From Lentzea cavernae (GTDB lineage Bacteria; Actinomycetota; Actinomycetes; Mycobacteriales; Pseudonocardiaceae): a stretch of 64,000 nucleotides of DNA. The notes below the pieces were generated by a model. That model saw only the letters and a program-made list of their open reading frames with translations. It ran no database searches and was not told the origin of the DNA. Below, piece after piece: positions 42,071 through 51,625 of this stretch (its first letter is position 1; every line of letters begins with the position of its first letter). The position numbers and the translations under genes are program-made. Location: positions 806,001 to 870,000 of the forward strand of contig NZ_BNAR01000002.1 of assembly GCF_014653695.1 (NCBI RefSeq). The letters run 5' to 3'.

Positions 42071-43066
42071 ATGAGCACCTCCGACCGCGCGCTGGCGGCC
42101 TTCCGCGGGCTGGCACTGGGTGACGCGCTGGGCATGCCGACCCAGTCGATGTCCCGCGCCGAGATCCTCGCCGACCACGGACCGATCACCGGGCTCCTCG
42201 ACGCCGGGCCGCGGCAGCGCATCGCCGCCGGGATGGCCGCCGGGTCGATCACCGACGACACCGAGCAGGCCGTGCTGCTCGCCGAACTGCTGGTCGAGGG
42301 CGACGGCGTGGTCGACCCGGTCGAGCTGGCTCGGCGGCTGCTGGCCTGGGAGACCCGGATGCGCGAACGCGGGTCGCTCGACCTGCTCGGACCGTCCACG
42401 AAAGCGGCGCTGGCCCGGCTGGAGGCCGGCGTCCCGGCGGACGAGGCGGGCAGGACCGGTGCCACGAACGGCGCCGCCATGCGCATCACCCCGGTCGGAA
42501 TAGCCGCCGACGCCTCGGACTTGAAGTCCTTTGTGGACGTCGTCGCGCGCACCAGCGCGCCCACGCACAACACGGGGCTCGGCATCGCCGCCGCGGCCGC
42601 CGTCGGTGCCGCGGTGAGCGCGGGTGTGGGCGGGGCGAGCCTGCCCGAAGCCGTCGAGGTCGCCATCGCCGCGGCCGACGAGGGCGGGCGGCGCGGGTAC
42701 TGGGTGGCGGGCGGGTCGATCGCGGCACGCCTGCGGTGGGCGCTCCCCCACCTCGCGTCCCTCCGCCCCGCTGACCGGGAGACGGCGCTGATCGACGTCG
42801 TCGGCACGTCCGTGGCCGCACAGGAGTCGGTGGTCGCCGCGCTGGCGCTGGCGGCGCTGGCCGACGACCCGTGGGACGCGCTCTGCCAGGCCGCGGGCCT
42901 CGGTGGCGACACCGACACCATCGCCGCCATGGCGGGAGCGGTCCTCGGCGCGACTCACGGCGGTTCGGTCTGGCCGACCGACGCGATCGCCACCGTCGAG
43001 AAGGTCAACGACCTCGCGCTCGCCCCGCTCGTCACCAAGCTGCTCGCCCTCCGAGGAAGGCCGTAA
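42071..43066 (+). CDS. ADP-ribosylglycohydrolase family protein
   Basis: 331 residues. The metal-binding motifs of the ADP-ribosylglycohydrolase (DraG/ARH) fold are intact: GDALG at 17-21, SITDDTEQA with T61-D62-D63, and GGDTDTIAAMAGA near residue 275, together supplying the dinuclear Mg site. In this operon it lies with a nucleobase permease and a PfkB sugar kinase, so it more likely cleaves an N-glycosidic bond in an imported nucleoside-like compound than removes ADP-ribose from proteins. That is inference from context. Confidence 0.87.
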   Translation: MSTSDRALAAFRGLALGDALGMPTQSMSRAEILADHGPITGLLDAGPRQRIAAGMAAGSITDDTEQAVLLAELLVEGDGVVDPVELARRLLAWETRMRERGSLDLLGPSTKAALARLEAGVPADEAGRTGATNGAAMRITPVGIAADASDLKSFVDVVARTSAPTHNTGLGIAAAAAVGAAVSAGVGGASLPEAVEVAIAAADEGGRRGYWVAGGSIAARLRWALPHLASLRPADRETALIDVVGTSVAAQESVVAALALAALADDPWDALCQAAGLGGDTDTIAAMAGAVLGATHGGSVWPTDAIATVEKVNDLALAPLVTKLLALRGRP

Positions 43067-43103
43067 AGCCCAGCGTTTCCGTCACCGTCGTCTGGAGACC
43101 GTC

Positions 43104-44480
43104 ATGTCCACAGCCACCCGCGGCGCTCTGAGCGCCGTCGAACAGCGCGGCATCGAGCCCGTGCCCACCGCCGACCGCAACGGCAACCCCCTGCAGCTGT
43201 TCTGGGTGTGGTTCGCGGCCAACATCTCCATCCTCGGCCTGCCGCTGGGCGCCACCCTGGTCGCGTTCCAGTTCCTCAACATCTGGCAGGCGCTCGTCGT
43301 CGCCGCGGTCGGCGCGGCGGGATCGTTCGCGGTGGTCGGTGTCGTGTCGGTGGCCGGACGGCGAGGCGGCGCGCCGAGCATGACGTTGTCCCGCGCGGTC
43401 TTCGGCACCCGCGGCAACGCCGGGCCGACCCTGGTCGCGCTGGCCTCGCGGCTCGGCTGGGAGACGGTCAACACCACCACCGGCGCGTTCGTGCTGCTGT
43501 CGCTGTTCACCATCGCCTTCGGCACGGCGACGGACGCCAAGTCGGTGCCGGTGCTCACGATCGTCGCCATCCTGGTGTTCGAGCTGTGCACGCTGCTGGT
43601 CTCCGGCCTCGGCCACGCGGCGATCCTGGTCATCCAGAAGTGGGCGACGTGGATCTTCGGTGCCCTGAACGTGGTCGTGGGCGCCGTGCTCGTGGCCACT
43701 GTGGACTGGAGCGCCGTCGCGGCGATGCCCGCGGGCCCGTTCACCGCCGTGCTGGCGGGAATCGGCGTGATCGCGGGTGGCACGGGCATCGGCTGGGCCA
43801 ACGCGGGCGCGGACATGGCCCGCTACCAGAAGACGAGCGTCCGGGCGGGCCGCCTGATCAGCGCGAGCGCGGCCGGCGCCGGGATCCCGCTGGTGCTGCT
43901 GATCGGCCTCGGCGCCCTGCTCACGGCGGGCGACGACTCCCTCGCCTCGGCGTCGGACCCGGTGGCGGCGATCCGCGAACTGCTGCCGTCGTGGATGGCG
44001 GTGCCGTACCTGATCGCGGCGTTCGGCGGGCTGCTGCTGTCCAACCACCTGTCGGTCTACTCGGCCGGGCTGACGACGCTCACCCTGGGCGTGCGGGTGC
44101 CGCGGGTGTACGCGGTCGCGCTCGACGTGACCGTCACGTTCCTCGGCGCGATCTACTTCATGCTGGTGGCCGACAACTTCTACGGCCCGTTCATCAGCTT
44201 CATCTCCCTGCTCGCCATCCCGATCACGGCCTGGCTCGGCGTCTTCCTGGTCGACATGATCAAGCGCCGCCACTACGACCCGGCGGGCCTGCTCGACATG
44301 ACCCGCGGCGGCGCCTACTGGTACCGCGGCGGCGTGGAGTGGCGTGCGACCTCGGCCTGGGCCGTCGCCCTCGTCATCGGCTACCTGTTGCTCGCCAACG
44401 GTTTCAGCTCGATCGGCTGGATCGTCACGTTCGTCGTCGCTGCGGCCGGCTACCTCGCCCTGGGCGGTGCCCGTGACTGA
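43104..44480 (+). CDS. NCS1 family permease (CodB-like)
   Basis: 458 residues from ATG 43104, with GGAG upstream. Twelve membrane helices; the opening DRNGNPLQLFWVWFAANISILGLPLGA and the later GWANAGADMARYQ are typical of the cytosine/purine/nucleoside branch of NCS1 symporters (CodB-like), different from the ureide-type permease at 30748. It follows the glycohydrolase gene by 37 bp and overlaps the kinase gene by 8 bases. The expected cargo is a base or a nucleoside that the two enzymes then process. Confidence 0.9.
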   Translation: MSTATRGALSAVEQRGIEPVPTADRNGNPLQLFWVWFAANISILGLPLGATLVAFQFLNIWQALVVAAVGAAGSFAVVGVVSVAGRRGGAPSMTLSRAVFGTRGNAGPTLVALASRLGWETVNTTTGAFVLLSLFTIAFGTATDAKSVPVLTIVAILVFELCTLLVSGLGHAAILVIQKWATWIFGALNVVVGAVLVATVDWSAVAAMPAGPFTAVLAGIGVIAGGTGIGWANAGADMARYQKTSVRAGRLISASAAGAGIPLVLLIGLGALLTAGDDSLASASDPVAAIRELLPSWMAVPYLIAAFGGLLLSNHLSVYSAGLTTLTLGVRVPRVYAVALDVTVTFLGAIYFMLVADNFYGPFISFISLLAIPITAWLGVFLVDMIKRRHYDPAGLLDMTRGGAYWYRGGVEWRATSAWAVALVIGYLLLANGFSSIGWIVTFVVAAAGYLALGGARD

Positions 44481-45435
44481 CTCCGCCCGGCTGATCTCGA
44501 CCGGCAACGTGATCGTCGACATCGTGATGACCGTGGACCGGCTCCCCGAACCCGGCGGCGACATCATCGCCTCAGCCTCGCGGATGACCGCGGGCGGTGG
44601 GCTCAACACGCTCGTCGCTGCGCAGCGAACGGGACTGCCCGTGGTGTTCGCCGGGCAGTACGGCACCGGGCCGATGGGCGACATCGTGCGCGCGGCACTG
44701 GACGAGAGCGGCGCACTCGTGATCCAAAGCGGACTGTCCGAAGTGGACAGCGGCTACTGCGTCGCCCTGGTCGACGCGACCGCCGAACGCACGTTCGTCA
44801 CGACGGTCGGCGCGGAAGGCCGGCTCACCCGCGAGGACCTCGACCGCGTGCCGGTCACCGGGCACGACCTGGTCCACGTGTCCGGCTACAGCCTGGCCCA
44901 CCCGGTCAACGCGGCGGCGCTCGCGGACTGGCTGCCCGGCCTGCCCGCCGGCACCAGGGTGATCACCGACCCGTCGCCGCTGGTCGGCTCGCTCGACCCG
45001 GCGGTGCTCGGCACGACGTTGCGGCGCACCGACGTGCTCAGCGCCAACGCGCGGGAAGCGGCGATCATGACCGGCGCCGGGGACCCGGCCGCCGCCGCGG
45101 CCGCCCTCGTCCCGCGCGTCCGCCCCGGTGGTTTCGTCGTGGTCCGCGACGGCGCGGTGGGCTGCTGGCTCGCCGGCGAGCCGATCGGCGTGCAACCGCT
45201 GCGGGTACCGGGTTTCCCGGTGCACGCGGTCGACACGAACGGCGCCGGTGACGCGCACGCCGGGGTGCTGGCCTCGGCACTCGCGGCCGGTCTGCCCCCG
45301 TTCGAGGCGGCACGGCGAGCCAACGCGGCCGCGGCCGTGGCCGTCACCCGGCCCGGTCCGGCCACCGGGCCGGCGACCGCCGAGCTCGACGCGTTCCTCC
45401 GCGACGCCGACCACCTGAAATCCGCTTCAGGTTGA
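44473..45435 (+). CDS. PfkB family carbohydrate/nucleoside kinase
   Basis: 320 residues from GTG 44473 (GTG 44467 is possible). Ribokinase-fold features: ISTGNVIVDIVMTVDRLPEPGG, the GGGLNTLVAA motif, and the second PfkB signature VDTNGAGDAHAG with the catalytic Asp. It phosphorylates a sugar or nucleoside using ATP. It is the last gene of the GntR/UTRA operon, so it probably traps the ribose or nucleoside released by the glycohydrolase. It overlaps the permease stop by 8 bases. Confidence 0.88.
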   Translation: MTDSARLISTGNVIVDIVMTVDRLPEPGGDIIASASRMTAGGGLNTLVAAQRTGLPVVFAGQYGTGPMGDIVRAALDESGALVIQSGLSEVDSGYCVALVDATAERTFVTTVGAEGRLTREDLDRVPVTGHDLVHVSGYSLAHPVNAAALADWLPGLPAGTRVITDPSPLVGSLDPAVLGTTLRRTDVLSANAREAAIMTGAGDPAAAAAALVPRVRPGGFVVVRDGAVGCWLAGEPIGVQPLRVPGFPVHAVDTNGAGDAHAGVLASALAAGLPPFEAARRANAAAAVAVTRPGPATGPATAELDAFLRDADHLKSASG

Positions 45436-45526
45436 GGCACAACAACCTTTGCGGTTTCAAGCCTTCCTGTGGTCCACTCTGACCCCACCGATCGGGGGTC
45501 GGTGGGTGTGGACCGGGGGGTCACAG

Positions 45527-46933
45527 GTGAAGATCGTTACCAGAGGGTTCCGCCGTGCCTCGGCAACGGCGGCCATCACGACAATGCTCCTCGCGGGAGC
45601 GCTTCCACCCGCTTCCGCGCAACCGCCGCCCGCCGCGGAGGTGCTGCCGAACTCGGTGCCGCCGGCCCTGCCGCCCGGCACCCCGCCGCCGCGGGACACG
45701 GGCGCGCCGGACGTCCCGTACGAGCCGACCGCCAAGGGCTGCGTCGGGTCCGACACCAAGAACGAGCTGATCGAGCACATGCCCTGGGGCCAGGTGCACC
45801 TGAACCTGGAGCAGGCGCACCGGTTCGCGACCGGCAAGGGCGTCAAGATCGCGATCATCGACACGGGCGTCGACCCGCGCAACCCGCGCTTCGCCGGCCG
45901 GGTCGTGCCCGCCGGCGAGTACGTCAGCGGCAACAAGAACGGCGCGGACGACTGCGACGGCCACGGCACCGAGGTGGCGGGCGTCGCGGCGGCGGCCAGG
46001 ACCGAGGGCGACTTCGTCGGCGCCGCACCGGGAGCGACGATCCTCGCGATCCGCCAGACCAGCGACCGCTTCGAGTTCAAGGGCGACGCCACCAGGGAGA
46101 AGCGCGCGTCCGCCGGCAAGGTCTCGACGCTGGCGCAGGCCGTAGTGCGTGCCGCGGACCAGGGCGCGGGCGTCATCAACATCTCGCTGACGAACTGCAA
46201 CACCCCCAAGGACTTCAGCGCGGACGACCGGGCACTGCAGGCCTCGATCCGATACGCGGTCGACGTCAAGAACTCCGTCGTCGTGACCGCCGCGGGCAAC
46301 CTCGACGCCAAGGCCGGCTGTCCGATGCAGAACAACAACCTCGACCCGGCGAACGTCAACTCGGTCTCCTCGCCCGCGTGGTTCGCCGACGACGTGCTTT
46401 CGGTGGCGTCGATCGCGCGCTCCGGCGCGGTGTCGGGCTTCAGCGTCTGGGGCCCGTGGGTCAGCATCGCGGCGCCGGGCGAGGAGATCATCTCCGTCGA
46501 CCCCAAGGGCACCGGCCTGACCAACGCGAACGTGAAGGCCGAGGGCGTGCAGAAGATCCAGGGGACGAGTTTCGCCGCCCCGTACGTCGCGGGCATCACC
46601 GCACTGGTGCGCGAGCGGTTCCCGGACCTCAAGGCGCGCCAGGTGATGAACCGGCTCACGGCCACCGCGCTGCACCCCGGCAACGTGTCCGGCAGGGACC
46701 ACAAGACCGGCTTCGGCATGGTGAACCCCGTGGCCGCGCTGACCGCCGTGCTGCCCGCGGAGTCCCCCGGTTACCAACCGCCGCACCCCAGGGAACTGGT
46801 CACGACCGTCACCCCGCCGCCGGGCCTCGACGAGCCGCCGATCATCGTGGCGTTGAGCGGCATCAGCATCGGCTTCGGGCTGCTGATGCTGACGCTGCTC
46901 GTGCGCAACGCGATCAACCGCAGACGTCGCTGA
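45527..46933 (+). CDS. Mycosin-type S8 serine protease
   Basis: 468 residues from GTG 45527 after a G-rich ribosome site. Sec signal peptide (1-31), proline-rich propeptide-like segment, subtilase domain with Asp112 (IDTGVD), His146 (GHGTEVAG) and Ser348 (GTSFAAP), then a C-terminal membrane helix (about 438-460) and a short basic tail. This is the layout of mycosins (MycP) that belong to type VII secretion. No EccC, EccD, EsxA or PPE gene is in the window, so it is an orphan here. Several Cys in the protease domain likely form disulfides. Confidence 0.9.
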   Translation: MKIVTRGFRRASATAAITTMLLAGALPPASAQPPPAAEVLPNSVPPALPPGTPPPRDTGAPDVPYEPTAKGCVGSDTKNELIEHMPWGQVHLNLEQAHRFATGKGVKIAIIDTGVDPRNPRFAGRVVPAGEYVSGNKNGADDCDGHGTEVAGVAAAARTEGDFVGAAPGATILAIRQTSDRFEFKGDATREKRASAGKVSTLAQAVVRAADQGAGVINISLTNCNTPKDFSADDRALQASIRYAVDVKNSVVVTAAGNLDAKAGCPMQNNNLDPANVNSVSSPAWFADDVLSVASIARSGAVSGFSVWGPWVSIAAPGEEIISVDPKGTGLTNANVKAEGVQKIQGTSFAAPYVAGITALVRERFPDLKARQVMNRLTATALHPGNVSGRDHKTGFGMVNPVAALTAVLPAESPGYQPPHPRELVTTVTPPPGLDEPPIIVALSGISIGFGLLMLTLLVRNAINRRRR

Positions 46934-46943
46934 CCCCGCGGCC

Positions 46944-47849
46944 TCACTTCGTCGAGCCCGCCAGCACCCCCTGCACGAAGTACTTCTGGAACACCAGGAA
47001 CACACCCAGCGGCACGATCATCGACAGGAACGCACCGGTCGACAACATGTCGATGTTCGTGCCGAACTGCCGCAGCTGGGCCCGCAGCGCCACCGTGATC
47101 GGCGCCGAGTCCTGGTCCGCGAACACCAGCGCCACCAGCAGGTCGTTCCACACCCAGAGGAACTGGAAGATCGTCAGGGAGGCGATCGCCGGCTTCGCCA
47201 CCGGCAGAATCACCCGCTTGAAGATCACCCACTCCGTCGCCCCGTCCATCCGCGCGGCCTCGATCAGGTCGCGCGGGATGCCGGTGAAGAAGTTGCGCAG
47301 CAGGAAGATGGCGAACGGCAGGCCGAACGCGACATGGAACAGCACCACGCCGGTGATCGTGCCGAACAGGCCGAGCGCGCCGAACAGCTTCGCCACCGGG
47401 ATCAGCGCCACCTGGATCGGCATGACCAGCAGCCCGACCACGACGACCGTCAGCGTCTCGCGGCCGGGGAACTCGATCCACGCCAGCGCGTACGAGGCCA
47501 GCGACGCCATCACGACGACCAGAACCGTTGCGGGGACGGCGATGTAGAAGGTGTTGAGGAACGACTGCCACACCGCCTGGTTCGCGACCAGGTCGGCGTA
47601 GTTCTCCAGCGTCAGCTCGGCCGGTCTGGTGAACACGGTCCACCAGCCGCTCGCGGTGTTGGCCGACTCGTCGCGCAACGACGCGATCAGCAGGCCGAAC
47701 ACCGGCACCAGCCAGAACACCGCCACCAGGGCGAGCACCACCTGCACGACACCGTTGCCCAGCCGGGAGACGGCCCTCGTCAGCACGCCCCGCTTCGGTG
47801 TGCCCGAGACCGGCACGTCGATGCGGACCTCGTCGGCTACAGCAGTCAC
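46944..47849 (-). CDS. Sugar ABC transporter permease (MalG-like)
   Basis: 301 residues from GTG 47849, with GGGAG upstream. Six membrane helices and the EAA loop (EAARMDGATEWVIFKRVILPVAKPA) that docks to the ATPase. It is the second permease of the importer, and its start overlaps the MalF-like stop by 4 bases (GTGA). It is the last gene of the leftward operon and ends 10 bp from the convergent mycosin gene. Confidence 0.92.
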   Translation of the reverse strand: MTAVADEVRIDVPVSGTPKRGVLTRAVSRLGNGVVQVVLALVAVFWLVPVFGLLIASLRDESANTASGWWTVFTRPAELTLENYADLVANQAVWQSFLNTFYIAVPATVLVVVMASLASYALAWIEFPGRETLTVVVVGLLVMPIQVALIPVAKLFGALGLFGTITGVVLFHVAFGLPFAIFLLRNFFTGIPRDLIEAARMDGATEWVIFKRVILPVAKPAIASLTIFQFLWVWNDLLVALVFADQDSAPITVALRAQLRQFGTNIDMLSTGAFLSMIVPLGVFLVFQKYFVQGVLAGSTK

Positions 47850-49141
47850 GACCGCTCCCGTCGGAATCGGCGGATGTTGAACAGCATCGCCGGGGCTACC
47901 AGCAGGAACAGGATCACCGCTAGCGCGCTGCCCGCCCCCTGGTCGCCGCCCGTGCCGAAGGACACCTGCCACATCTGCAGGGCCAGCACGTTGGCCTCGG
48001 ACTGCACAGAGCCCGGCGCGATGACGAACACCAGCTCGAAGATCTTCAGCACGTTGATCACGAGTGTCACGAACACCACCAGCAGCACCGGCGAGAGCAG
48101 CGGGACGGTGACGCGCTTGAACACCTGCCACTCCGTCGCGCCGTCGACCCTCGCTGCCTCCAGCGCGTCGCGCGGGATCGCGGAGAGGCCCGCGGCGATG
48201 AACGTGATCGCGAACCCGGTCATGATCCAGATCCAGGACGAGATGATCACCGGGGTGATGAACGACGGCCCGAGCCAGGTCAGCCCGCGGAACGGCAGCG
48301 CGAAGTTCTCCGGGGGCAGCCGCACGGTCACGTCGCCCGCACCGAGGTCCGGGAACGTGAACCTGCCGTCGTCGCCGGTCGTGGTGCGGGCGACGACCTT
48401 CCCGTCCCGGACGGCCTCCACGGCGACGCCGGGCAGGCCGCGTTCGGTCGGGTCGACCGCGCCCGCCCTGCCACCGATGGACACGTCGAGCCAGAGCACG
48501 CCCCGCAGTTCCCCCGCGCCGGCGGTCGGCGGGGAGGCCGGAAGCGCTTGCGGGGGCACGTCCTGCGGCGGATGGCCGATGAGCGGCACCGTGATCGTGT
48601 CGCCCGCCCTCGACGGCCTGATCGCCGTGAAGCCCGCTTCCGTCGCGGCGTAACCGTCACGCGGTCGCGCGCCGGGGTACTGCGAGGCCGGGCTGAAGAT
48701 GTCGTGGACGCCGACCAGGGCCGCGTTCACGACGCCCTGGTTCGGCGCCTCCTCGTACACGAGCCGGAAGATGATGCCCGAGGCGAACAACGAGATCGCC
48801 ATGGGCATGAACAGCACGAGCCGGAACGCCGTCGCCCACCTGATGCGTTCGGTCAGCACGGCGAGGATCAGGCCGATGCCGGTGACGGCCGCCGGGGCGA
48901 CCACCACCCAGATCACGTTGTTGCGGAAGGCGATCAGCGTGCGCGGGTCGGTGAACGTCTCGACGTAGTTGCCCAGGCCGACGAACTTCTCACCCGAGGC
49001 GTCGAAGAAGCTGCGGATCAGCGAGAACACCAGCGGGTACAGCACCAGTGCCGCGAGCACCACCAGTGCGGGGAGCAGGAACGGGATCGCCTGCCGGGGC
49101 GAGCGCCCCGGCGCGGCGTCCACGCTCGGTCGAAGCCTCAT
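47846..49141 (-). CDS. Sugar ABC transporter permease (MalF-like) with Cna-B-like insertion
   Basis: 431 residues from ATG 49141, about 110-130 residues more than usual for CUT1 permeases. Helices at 20-40, 75-97, 108-127 are followed by an extra outside segment (about 150-280) before the next helix at about 293. Residues 216-277 of the insert look like a Cna-B/carboxypeptidase-regulatory beta-sandwich (GLPGVAVEAVRDGKVVARTTT, DDGRFTFPDLGAGDVTV). The EAA loop (EAARVDGATEWQVFKRVTVP) is intact. The insert would face outside and may touch the binding lipoprotein or the cell wall. Start overlaps the SBP stop (ATGA). Confidence 0.88.
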   Translation of the reverse strand: MRLRPSVDAAPGRSPRQAIPFLLPALVVLAALVLYPLVFSLIRSFFDASGEKFVGLGNYVETFTDPRTLIAFRNNVIWVVVAPAAVTGIGLILAVLTERIRWATAFRLVLFMPMAISLFASGIIFRLVYEEAPNQGVVNAALVGVHDIFSPASQYPGARPRDGYAATEAGFTAIRPSRAGDTITVPLIGHPPQDVPPQALPASPPTAGAGELRGVLWLDVSIGGRAGAVDPTERGLPGVAVEAVRDGKVVARTTTGDDGRFTFPDLGAGDVTVRLPPENFALPFRGLTWLGPSFITPVIISSWIWIMTGFAITFIAAGLSAIPRDALEAARVDGATEWQVFKRVTVPLLSPVLLVVFVTLVINVLKIFELVFVIAPGSVQSEANVLALQMWQVSFGTGGDQGAGSALAVILFLLVAPAMLFNIRRFRRERS

Positions 49142-50418
49142 TTTCCGTAAGCCTTCGCCGCATTGGCCTCCAGCCGAGCCATGATCCCGTCGACGTTCTT
49201 CGGGTCGGCCAGGAAGTCCTGCAGGTCCTTCCACTCCCCCGCGCCCTTCGTGCCGCCGAACGCGGCCGGCGCGAGGTCGGACATGTCGAACCGGACGTTG
49301 TCGCCCGCGTCCACGATCCGCTGGGCGAGGTCCTGCGTCACGACGTCGGGGTAGGCGGTCTCCGGGATGTCCTTGTTGGGCGAGAGGAACCCGCCCAGCT
49401 CGGCCCACACCTTGCCGGACTCCGGCGAGGCCAGGAACTTCATCAGCTCGGTGGTCGCCTTGTCGTCCTTGAACTGCACGGCCATGTCACCACCGGCGAC
49501 GACGGCGTCCTTGCTGCCCGCGACCGACGGGAACGGGAAGAACTTGGCGTCCTGGCCGACCTTCGCCTTGGTGTTGGTGGTGATGATGCTCGCGACGAAG
49601 TCCGCCTCGAACACCATGGCGGCGGTGGAGGGCTCGCCGAAGACGTTGATCACCGACTTCGGGAACTCGGTCTGCAGCGCACCGCCCGCGATCAGGGTCG
49701 GGTCGCCCCAGAGCTTCGCCAGCTCCTCCAGCGCCTTGCGCACGGTCGGGTCGGTCCACGGGATCTCGTGCTTCGCGAGCTTGTCGTAGTTGTCGGGGCC
49801 CGCGGTGCGCAGGTAAACGTTCTCGAACCAGTCGGTCAGCGTCCAGCCGTCCGCGCCGCCGACCGACACCGGCGCGAGCCCGGTCTCGGAGATGGCCTTG
49901 CTGGTGGAGATCAGGTCGTCCCACGTCTTCGGCGGCGTCGCGCCGACCTGCTGGAAGGCCTTCTCGCTGTACCAGAACGCGGACTTGTTGGCCGTCTTGA
50001 AGGTGAAGCCGTAGAGCTTGCCGTCGACGCTGCCGAGCTGCTTCCACACCGCGGCGTTGTGGTCGGTGACGGCCTTCTCGACGTCGGCGTTCACGGGCTT
50101 CAAAGCGCCGGCTTTGGCGAACTGCGCGACGAGGCCGGGCTGGGCGATGAGCGCGACGTTCGGTGGTGTGCCACCCGAGATTCTGGTCTGCACCACCGTC
50201 GGCAGCTCGTCACCGGCGGGTGTGTACTTGACCTCGGCGCCCGTCTTGTCCGTGAAGACCTTCAGCACCTGCTCGAAGTTCTTCTGCTCGTCGCCGGTCC
50301 AGGGCCCGACGACCTCGACGGTCTGGCCCTTCAGGTCCTCAGAAGTCCCGGTTCCGGCCGCACCACCGGAACACGCGGCGGCGGTGAGTGCGAGCAGCGC
50401 GATCCATTGCTTCCCCAT
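49138..50418 (-). CDS. Sugar ABC transporter binding lipoprotein
   Basis: 426 residues from ATG 50418, ribosome site AGGAGAG. The signal ends in the lipobox TAAAC (Cys16). The mature part is a cluster B/D type solute-binding protein (VEVVGPWTGDEQKNFEQVL, GTPPNVALIAQPGLV) of the alpha-glucoside (AglE-like) kind. It delivers an oligosaccharide, probably an alpha-glucoside, to the two permeases encoded next. 10 bp after the ATPase gene. Confidence 0.9.
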   Translation of the reverse strand: MGKQWIALLALTAAACSGGAAGTGTSEDLKGQTVEVVGPWTGDEQKNFEQVLKVFTDKTGAEVKYTPAGDELPTVVQTRISGGTPPNVALIAQPGLVAQFAKAGALKPVNADVEKAVTDHNAAVWKQLGSVDGKLYGFTFKTANKSAFWYSEKAFQQVGATPPKTWDDLISTSKAISETGLAPVSVGGADGWTLTDWFENVYLRTAGPDNYDKLAKHEIPWTDPTVRKALEELAKLWGDPTLIAGGALQTEFPKSVINVFGEPSTAAMVFEADFVASIITTNTKAKVGQDAKFFPFPSVAGSKDAVVAGGDMAVQFKDDKATTELMKFLASPESGKVWAELGGFLSPNKDIPETAYPDVVTQDLAQRIVDAGDNVRFDMSDLAPAAFGGTKGAGEWKDLQDFLADPKNVDGIMARLEANAAKAYGK

Positions 50419-50428
50419 TGAAGCTCTC

Positions 50429-51625
50429 CTACTTCCAGATCGAGGACCCGGTGGCCGGGTCGAAGAAGTGCAGCCGGGAGGTGTCCACCCAGGCGGCGAC
50501 GGGTTGTCCTTCGTAGATGCGGGTGCGCGGGCTGAACCGTCCGACGAGGACGGTCCCCTTGCCCTTCACGCCGGGCAGGTCGTCGGTGCCGGCGTCCTTC
50601 GCCAGTTCGCGGGTGTCGTCGGTGACGACGGGCGGGACGTCGACCGGGAAGTGCACGAGCACGTCCGACCCCATGGCTTCGACCAGGTCGGCGACGGAGT
50701 GGAGGATCTCGCCCTCGCGGGCGTCGGCGAGGGCCGTGTCCTCCATGTCCTCCGGCCGGATGCCGACCACGACGTCACCACCGACGTACTGCTGGAGCTG
50801 GGGACGTTGGTGCAGCACGGACTCCGGCAGCAGCAACGCGTCGGAGCCCAGCGAGACCCAGTACCGGCCGTCGGAGTCCGTGCTGAGCTTCGCGGACACG
50901 AGGTTCATGCCCGGCGAGCCGATGAAGCCCGCGACGAACAGGTTGACCGGCCGGTCGTAGAGCTCCTGCGGCGGACCGACCTGCTGCAGCAGACCGCGGC
51001 GCATCACGGCGACGCGGTCCCCGAGCGTCATGGCCTCGGTCTGGTCGTGCGTGACGTACACGGTCGTCACGCCGATCTCGCGCTGGATCCGCGCGATCTG
51101 CGCCCGCATCTGCACGCGCAGCTTGGCGTCCAGGTTGGACAGCGGCTCGTCCATCAGGAACGCCTGCGGCGCCCGCACGATCGCCCGGCCCATGGCGACG
51201 CGCTGGCGTTGCCCGCCGGAGAGGTTGCGCGGCAAGCGGCCGAGGTGCTCGGTCAGTTCGAGCACCTCGGCGACCTCGCGCACGCGGTGGTCGATCTCGG
51301 TCTTCGGGAGCTTGCGCAACGTGAGGCCGAACGCGATGTTGTCGAACACGTTCAGGTGCGGGTAGAGCGCGTACGACTGGAACACCATCGCCACGTCGCG
51401 GTCACGGGACGGCACGTCGTTGACGACCTTCTCGCCGATGTGGATCGTGCCCCCGGTGATCTGCTCGAGCCCGGCGATCATGCGCAGCGCCGTCGTCTTG
51501 CCGCAGCCCGACGGGCCCACGAGCACCAGGAACTCGCCGTCGCGGATCTCCAGGTTGAGGTCGGTGACGGCACGGGTGCCGTCACCGTAGGCCTTGCCCA
51601 GTCCCGTCAGAACGACTTCTGCCAC
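50429..51625 (-). CDS. Sugar ABC transporter ATPase (UgpC/MalK-like)
   Basis: 398 residues from the GTG at 51625, chosen because GGGGAG stands 5 bp before it and the protein then begins MAEVVLTG as in relatives; GTG 51631 is also open. Walker A GPSGCGKTT at 37-45, signature LSGGQRQRVAMGRA, Walker B FLMDEPLSNLDAK and the H-loop VTHDQTEAM are intact, followed by the C-terminal OB-like regulatory domain. MalK-like ATPases in actinomycetes often serve several importers, but here it leads the operon. Upstream is a divergent two-component system. Confidence 0.93.
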   Translation of the reverse strand: MAEVVLTGLGKAYGDGTRAVTDLNLEIRDGEFLVLVGPSGCGKTTALRMIAGLEQITGGTIHIGEKVVNDVPSRDRDVAMVFQSYALYPHLNVFDNIAFGLTLRKLPKTEIDHRVREVAEVLELTEHLGRLPRNLSGGQRQRVAMGRAIVRAPQAFLMDEPLSNLDAKLRVQMRAQIARIQREIGVTTVYVTHDQTEAMTLGDRVAVMRRGLLQQVGPPQELYDRPVNLFVAGFIGSPGMNLVSAKLSTDSDGRYWVSLGSDALLLPESVLHQRPQLQQYVGGDVVVGIRPEDMEDTALADAREGEILHSVADLVEAMGSDVLVHFPVDVPPVVTDDTRELAKDAGTDDLPGVKGKGTVLVGRFSPRTRIYEGQPVAAWVDTSRLHFFDPATGSSIWK

